From Climacium dendroides (taxonomy: Eukaryota; Streptophyta; Bryopsida; Hypnales; Climaciaceae), in the NCBI GenBank assembly GCA_950106755.1, contig OX467092.1, positions 1,364,001 through 1,428,000 of the forward strand: a stretch of 64,000 bases of DNA, in the 5' to 3' direction. Every line of letters begins with the position of its first letter. Position 1 is the first letter of the stretch. Positions 58,631 to 64,000 of the stretch are shown one piece after another. Under the pieces are notes generated by a model. It had not been told where the DNA came from. It was given only the letters and a program-made list of their open reading frames with translations, and made no database searches. The position numbers were made by a program, and so were the translations under genes.

Positions 58631-59659
58631 CGTTGGAAAAATTCTGCTGCGAGGACTTGTACCGACGCGATTGTGTTTGGGATTGGATGGCCAAGTGCAC
58701 GCCAGCATTCCATCTGCACGGATTTGACCTATCCATAAAGCGCAAAAGGGTCCTGTAACACAGAGGTACATTTTGCTTTCTCATTGCACTAGCAATGTAC
58801 ATGGTGCAATGTACAAATAGCGTACATTTCAGGAAGTGGACTCTTTTAGTGTGCACTGTGTTTCAACTTCAAAAATTCATAACTAATTTCACAAAGCTTC
58901 AAAAAATATGAAACAACTTTGGGTTAAATGCTGATTCCATTTGTCTTTCAATGGAAATTTTACTGAAAAATATTTCAAGAAGTCTAACCTCCCCAAATAA
59001 ATTCCAAGCCGACTTTTAAACAATGGTCACTCTAAAAACCTCTTATCTTAGTGCATGTTATGAAAAAGACTTACATGCAATTATAACTTTTCACTAGGAA
59101 GAAATATCTTTACCAATGATGTTTATAATGACTGTTTAACACACGTAGCAATGGTAAAATTATTGAACAACATATAAACTTATTTTGCAACATGTATGAA
59201 TCCCTTCAAAAGCTAACATCTACTATATACATTATGAATGTTTTTGAGAGTTTATTGTTGGAGGTACATGGATTGGATGAAGAGCATCTAAGTGTTGAAA
59301 AAGCAATTTTGTCTATTCAATTAGTACTTCATGAATATTGTACAAGGTTGTGAATGGGTTTATGTAAAGATGGGAAGAAAATGAAAACTTGAGAAAAATG
59401 ATGATTTGATGTTTAAGATCCTACTTATGCTATTTTTTATTTTGCTCAAAAAAATCTCAAAATCTACATACACCTTCATTCTAAGAACTCTCAAGAAATG
59501 ATAGGATAAATCTATATTGTCACCAAAGTAGAATGAGTTGGATTTCAACCCACAATTTGTTCCAACAACAATCAAGCTTGTTGAAAATTCAACCCTTAAG
59601 TACTTAACTATCTATAGTTGCTAGTAAGTGAGTATAGGATCTTGAGCCCATAAACCTAA
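58631..59659. other. Repeat R2 copy 2 and AT-rich DNA
   Basis: 58810-59045 is colinear with 19230-19485 (dispersed repeat R2). The rest is AT-rich with no recognised gene. Confidence 0.5.
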
Positions 59660-59965
59660 GAGCTTAGGTTCCTATATTGTAGGCACCTTCCATGGCTATA
59701 GAATATATATATTATAGGTGCTTTTATTTTAAGAGTCTATATTATAGGTACATGTGTTATAAGCATCTTTCATGGCTATAAAATATTTGTATTATATTAA
59801 GTGTTTATATTATAAATGCATTTGTTATAAGCACCTTCTATGATTATAGAATATTTATATTATATGTACTTATATTATATGTATTTATGTTATAAGCATC
59901 TTCCATGGTTATAGGATACATATGTTATAGGATACATATGTTATAGGCACCTTTAATAGTTGCAG
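59660..59965. repeat. Degenerate minisatellite, about 70-80-bp units
   Basis: Four related units are marked by a catggctatagaatat-like word near 59690, 59770, 59838 and 59905, each preceded by a ttataagcaycttyc-like or ttgtaggcaccttcc word and interspersed with tatattataggt and tatgttataggatac words. Extremely AT-rich. Confidence 0.65.
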
Positions 59966-61494
59966 ACTTGTAGGGTACTTACTTATACTTATATAACAAA
60001 GCCCATATAACAAAGATGTGTAGTCAATTCATAACAAGATAGATGTTTACCACTTAATCTTTTTATCATACATGTCATTTCTATTATCATTTTGTGTCAC
60101 TCAAACAAGAACTCAAACTTCTTATCATACATATCTTTCCTATTTTTCTTGTTGTGCACAAATACATCATGGCAAGATCATAACTTGCTAACATGTGACA
60201 AGTTTGAGTAAACAACAATAATAATGCAAGAGTGATTCTATGAGTACCGAAGCACAATCACTATTACATCCAAATTCATGAATGAGGTGAAATTCACCTC
60301 CAATTAACACTAACTTGACAAGATGTGACTAAGCCTTTGTAGATAACCAATTAGGATGTGTATTTTCCATTTTTTTGGGCCTAATTGGAGAAGATGTTTT
60401 ATTGTCACATACTAGGGTTTTTGCTCAACTATCCATTATTGAATGATGAATGTTGTATAAGCTATACTTCATTTAATTAATAATCATTGAAGAATCTTAA
60501 GAAAAATCTATATTATGTATTAAAGGAAAGAAGAAATAATGTTTTACATGAACCAATGATATAAGTATGTTGAAGGAGTTTTAGTTGTTTATTACAAATT
60601 TGCAAAAGTACCCTTATTATCTTTATGTCAAGTAGCCAAGAGTAAAAAAGTAAGCAAGATTGTTTAGTTAACTTCTATAGCAATTTTGATAAACTTTTGT
60701 TGAAAATTGTCATAACTTGTACCAGTGTGCCCTATGCCTTGTTAACAATATAATTGAATTAAATTAAAAATAATAAATCAAAAAAATTTAATTGAAAAAA
60801 TCCATAATTTTCACATCATAGGTCCCAACATCAAGAAATTGGAATAAACAGAAAGCTTTATTACATACACAAGAGGCCCAAGGGCTTTGTTTTGTGGTGT
60901 TTGGACATGCTATGTAAAAGTTATGGTTTTCTCAAAATAAAAGATAATTTAATTAAAAAAATTTAATTTGAAAAAATCCATACCTTCCACAATGTCCATC
61001 CAAATGCCACAAACAAAAAGGTCACAATGAGTAGGAATGTACCAAAGTTGTTTCTTGGCATGTGGACTTACAATGTGCTAGTTACACATTTTTGAATGAT
61101 ATTTGGTTCTAAAAATAGATTTAAATTATGAAAATATAGAATATAGAATTTATGATGCCATTTTTGACATTGTAAGGGTTATGGATAAGTAAAAGTAACA
61201 ATAAGTGTTACAATAAAAGTAACGTGTTCAACGGCACATGCTACAAGACTTATGGATGAGCAAAGATAAAACTACAAATAAGAATTAAAGTAAAAGTAAT
61301 GTGCTCAACATCACAAGCTACATGTGTCATGAATATGTAAAAGTAGAAGGATGGTGTACAATGGCAAAAGCCATACTACAATGATTATTCTATTTAATGT
61401 GGACTACAATATTTCAAACAATTTTTTTGCTGCACCAATAATCTTGCTTCCACCTAGTTAAAATCTAATGCCTTGTAGACACTACTTTTAACAA
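59966..61494. other. AT-rich non-coding region
   Basis: No recognised gene. Two related AT-rich segments (60765-60800 and 60945-60980) share aatttaattgaaaaaatccata-type words, and the words aaaagtaa and aagctacatg recur near 61200-61330. Confidence 0.4.
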
Positions 61495-61672
61495 CACTAG
61501 TAGAAAACGTAGGAATTTCAACAGAATTCTGTTGTTTTGGTCGCGTTGTTTCGGTCACTGAACAACATATTTCTGTTGAAATTAACAGATTTTTGTTAAT
61601 TTCAACAAAAATTTGTTGTTCAGTGACTGAAACAACAGAATTATGTTGAAATTCTTGCGTTTTCTACTAGTG
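61495..61672. mobile_element. CACTA-type foldback MITE, 178 bp
   Basis: It begins CACTAGTAGAAAACG and ends CGTTTTCTACTAGTG, an exact inverted repeat of 15 bp. The arms continue (gaatttcaacagaattctgttg, cagtgactgaaacaacag) so that nearly all of it folds. It shares tctgttgttttggtcgcgttg with the element at 43248. The 3-bp flanks (CAA and AAT) do not match, so the target duplication has changed or was never perfect. Confidence 0.8.
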
Positions 61673-62880
61673 AATCCTATGCCTTTTACATAAGCCAACC
61701 ACATTATTCCAGATGCAACACTAAATACACAATTTTCAATGTGGTCTCCTATTCGGTGTTCTGAATGTTGTTCCGTTCGGTTTTATAATGAAAGTGTATA
61801 AAGCCCTAGATTCTAATTGCAGTAGTAAAGGATTAGGTGGCATGGTGCATGCCATATGCATTTTGTTGAAATATTTTGCATTGATTAGTTATGCGATTCA
61901 TTTTTTAGTAATTAAATAAATTAGAGTGCGTGTTTTTGGAGCCCATCGTTTGTTGCTTGAGGGATTTCATGTTCATAGCGGGGGATGAAGATTGATCATT
62001 CATGCTCCAAAGGTACATGTTGACTTCCACTCGCTAAGTAACCAGCCGTGAGCACAGTCAGGGGAGATTTTTAGCTTAACCGGCTAAAATCCTATATTTT
62101 CTGAGACCAAACGGTTGCTTGAAGCATTCTCTCGGCTAGACATTTATAAAATAGAGAATATTCTTTGATTTTCCTCTTAAATGATCGGGTTTTTTCCGAA
62201 GATTTTGAAATCCATTTGGAAATTCTCAAAATCAACCGGCTAGCTCGTAACTAAATGCCGGTACTCCCCGTACACTGGCCGTGAGGCGGTCTGCCCACGA
62301 ATTAGCTAGCTAGGAACCTGACCTCAACACAAGGTCGGTCGGTCGGTCGGTCTTTCAGCACTTCCAGTCCCCAAGCTTTCTCAGTCCTGGAATGAACTCC
62401 GTGACTGTGTGCATGGCTGGCTGTCCATATATATTGGCGTAGCTTCAGTACGTACGCCACTTTGAATTGAAAAACTGTAAAACTGCGTACTGTGGAACTG
62501 CACTCATTCATTCCCAGACAATGATCCCTGCTGCAGCCTTGACTCGGGCGACGGATTTATGTATTGGCGGATTTATGTATTGACGACGACGCCTGCTTCC
62601 TTCTGAAAATTAGATCCACGAGCCCCCATTGATCAGATACGAGTCCCGGGCTCCGTCTCAGCACTTTCGTTGCTGTACTAACGTGGGTAGGATTCCCACT
62701 CGAGGTTCTCGGGAATCGAACGAGCGTCCAGCTTTAATTTGTCGATGTATCATTTCAGGAAGCTAAGCCACGTCGTCCGTTTGCCCTATCCACTCGTGCT
62801 GGAGCTCGCTCGGTGATGACTCTGGATGCTTGGCTTGACCACTTGCCTGTGCTTGCTGCTCGGACAAGTGAAGGTCAGGC
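61673..62880. other. Intergenic region upstream of U2
   Basis: AT-rich to about 62000, then GC-richer. Five tandem GGTC tetranucleotides lie at 62333-62352. No recognised ORF or RNA. Confidence 0.4.
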
Positions 62881-62895
62881 GGAGGGTACTGGAGT

Positions 62896-62945
62896 TGTCC
62901 CGTAGGGTTTGCGTCCGCGTGAGGGCGTGATCGGGTAAGTATATA
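62896..62945 (+). promoter_or_regulatory. Putative snRNA promoter (USE-like element plus TATA)
   Basis: A TATA word (TATATA, 62940-62945) lies 26-31 bp before the U2 5' end. A weak match to the plant upstream sequence element RTCCCACATCG, GTCCCGTAGGG (7/11), starts at 62896 and leaves 33 bp to the TATA word, the spacing known for Pol II-type plant snRNA genes. The USE match alone would not be convincing. Confidence 0.5.
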
Positions 62946-62970
62946 GTGTTGGGGTTTGGAGCGTGGAGGC

Positions 62971-63166
62971 ATACCTTTCTCGGCCTTTTGGCTAAGATCA
63001 AGTGTAGTATCTGTTCTTATCAGTTTAATATCTGATACGGGGTTCATCGATCCCCATGATATTAATCTAATTTTTCTCTGGAGCGGGGCCAGTGGGCAGC
63101 TTGCTTCCCGTCCCCGCGCGCGTCGCCTTGGTCTTGCACTCCCTCCTTGGCCGGTGCATCCCTCCC
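62971..63166 (+). ncRNA. U2: U2 spliceosomal snRNA
   Basis: It starts ATACCTTTCTCGGCCTTTTG, the conserved plant U2 5' end, followed by GTAGTA (63004-63009), the branch-point recognition sequence, then stem-loop II with ATATCTGAT and a cgatatccccatgatatt-like stem, and an Sm-type site aatttttct at about 63070-63078. The 3' half forms stem-loops III/IV in GC-rich sequence, the last closing as tgcactcc...ccggtgca. The length, about 196 nt, is usual. The 3' end is placed by the stem and is uncertain by a few bases. It base-pairs with intron branch sites in the U2 snRNP. Confidence 0.93.
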
Positions 63167-64000
63167 CACCCTCTCCGGAGGGACCCAACACAAAACCCAA
63201 GACGGATTTTTAAATCGGAAACCTCAGCCCATCCATCAGCCCAATTAGGGTTGCAACGCTGCTCCGCTTTCAACGGTTAATAGTGAACAACGTGGTGTGA
63301 AACCTTAGTTTAAATCTTCATTTTGATACGGTGGAATTTTATTTTATTTTATTTTGTAAAAGTAGCTCTTCAAGAATGTTATTACATGAAAGTATTGAAT
63401 ACATTGACTGCACAAACGGATTAAAAATAATTGAAATCCCAAAAAGTACAATACAATTCTTTGTCATCAAAACTAGAGTTTGGACAGTGTACGGGGTGGT
63501 CTAAAAAGAACTTCAAAGATATTCATATCTAAATCATTTAATTTACTCCCTTATTGAACCCTTCTATTAACCCATAAAGTTTCATTGTCTGGCTCCTTGG
63601 GGGATAAAATGTATCTCAATTTCATCTTAGAGCTATTAACGGTTTAGTTTTTCCTTCAACCTTGAAACTAAATATATGTTGTTGTTTTTTAAAATTCTAC
63701 ACTCTCACCTACATTCTCGAACAAAAATTTTTTTAATCAATATTTAAAAATTAATAGTGCAAATGGACAATTTGATGGACAAATGGCTTTGGGAATCAAA
63801 TTGCATGTACAAGTACAATTGCAATGTTATTTAACAAAATATTGACCTAATGGCATCAAATAACGTCCTACAACACTTGGTTTGTTAAGCCATTCCTTAG
63901 AAGATAATGTGTTTCTCTCTCTTCAAAAAAAGTTCCAAAAAATTAAAATGAATACTAAGGCTATAGCAACTTGTCCAAAATCCATTTTGTCCCCCAAATA
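63167..64000. other. Region downstream of U2, AT-rich
   Basis: No clear 3'-box (CAN-AGTNNAA) was found; the best candidate is weak (near 63195-63205). Beyond about 63300 the sequence is AT-rich and no gene or RNA was recognised. Confidence 0.4.

Overview
This is nuclear DNA of a land plant, most likely a seed-free one (bryophyte-like). Compact GC-rich gene islands sit in very AT-rich, repeat-filled DNA. Splice sites are canonical GT-AG. Three products carry recognisable or likely plastid transit peptides, and there is a plant-type U2 snRNA. A bacterial-class (GSIIB) glutamine synthetase with a plastid leader points to a moss, liverwort or related lineage. No sequence feature fixes the species.

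Layout. 1-4.2 kb holds repeats, including a 5-copy 91-bp tandem array, TTAA-flanked elements and a TA-flanked MITE. 6.5-8.6 kb (+) is a two-exon GT14 glycosyltransferase. 9.9-15.5 kb (-) is a six-exon plastid-type GSIIB gene; its intron 2 carries four box C/D snoRNA copies in the sense direction and its intron 4 a 566-bp TTAA element. 15.9-27.3 kb is a repeat desert with related TTAA-flanked elements, foldbacks and a long (TA)n run. 28.35-30.5 kb (-) is an intronless acetolactate synthase with a TATA box. 31-45.6 kb is a second desert with foldback elements, a CACTA-type MITE and a decayed PIF/Harbinger transposase. 45.9-47.1 kb (+) is an intronless SIW14/OCA-type phosphatase-fold protein whose catalytic Arg is replaced by Val. 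51.5-54.6 kb (+) is a seven-exon plastid ribosomal protein S1 gene, with a duplicated G-box promoter module, a triplicated exon-1/intron-1 unit and a TTAA element in intron 5. 57.1-58.0 kb (-) is a two-exon membrane protein of a plant-conserved family. 59-62.3 kb is repeats, including a second CACTA-type MITE. 62.97-63.17 kb (+) is U2 snRNA.

How the genes relate. There are no operons; each gene is its own transcription unit. Three products are predicted to work in the plastid: ammonium assimilation (GSIIB), the first step of branched-chain amino-acid synthesis (acetolactate synthase) and translation (S1). The GS transcript also appears to host the snoRNA cluster, predicted to guide 2'-O-methylation of 18S rRNA.

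The most noteworthy items are (1) the four-copy intronic snoRNA array, (2) a genome-style family of short elements with TTAA target sites and CCCCTAAAGG termini, which resemble piggyBac termini, (3) the triplicated splice-donor unit in the S1 gene, and (4) the Arg-less phosphatase-fold protein. Exon coordinates were derived by hand from splice signals and protein-family conservation, and all coding totals are in frame.
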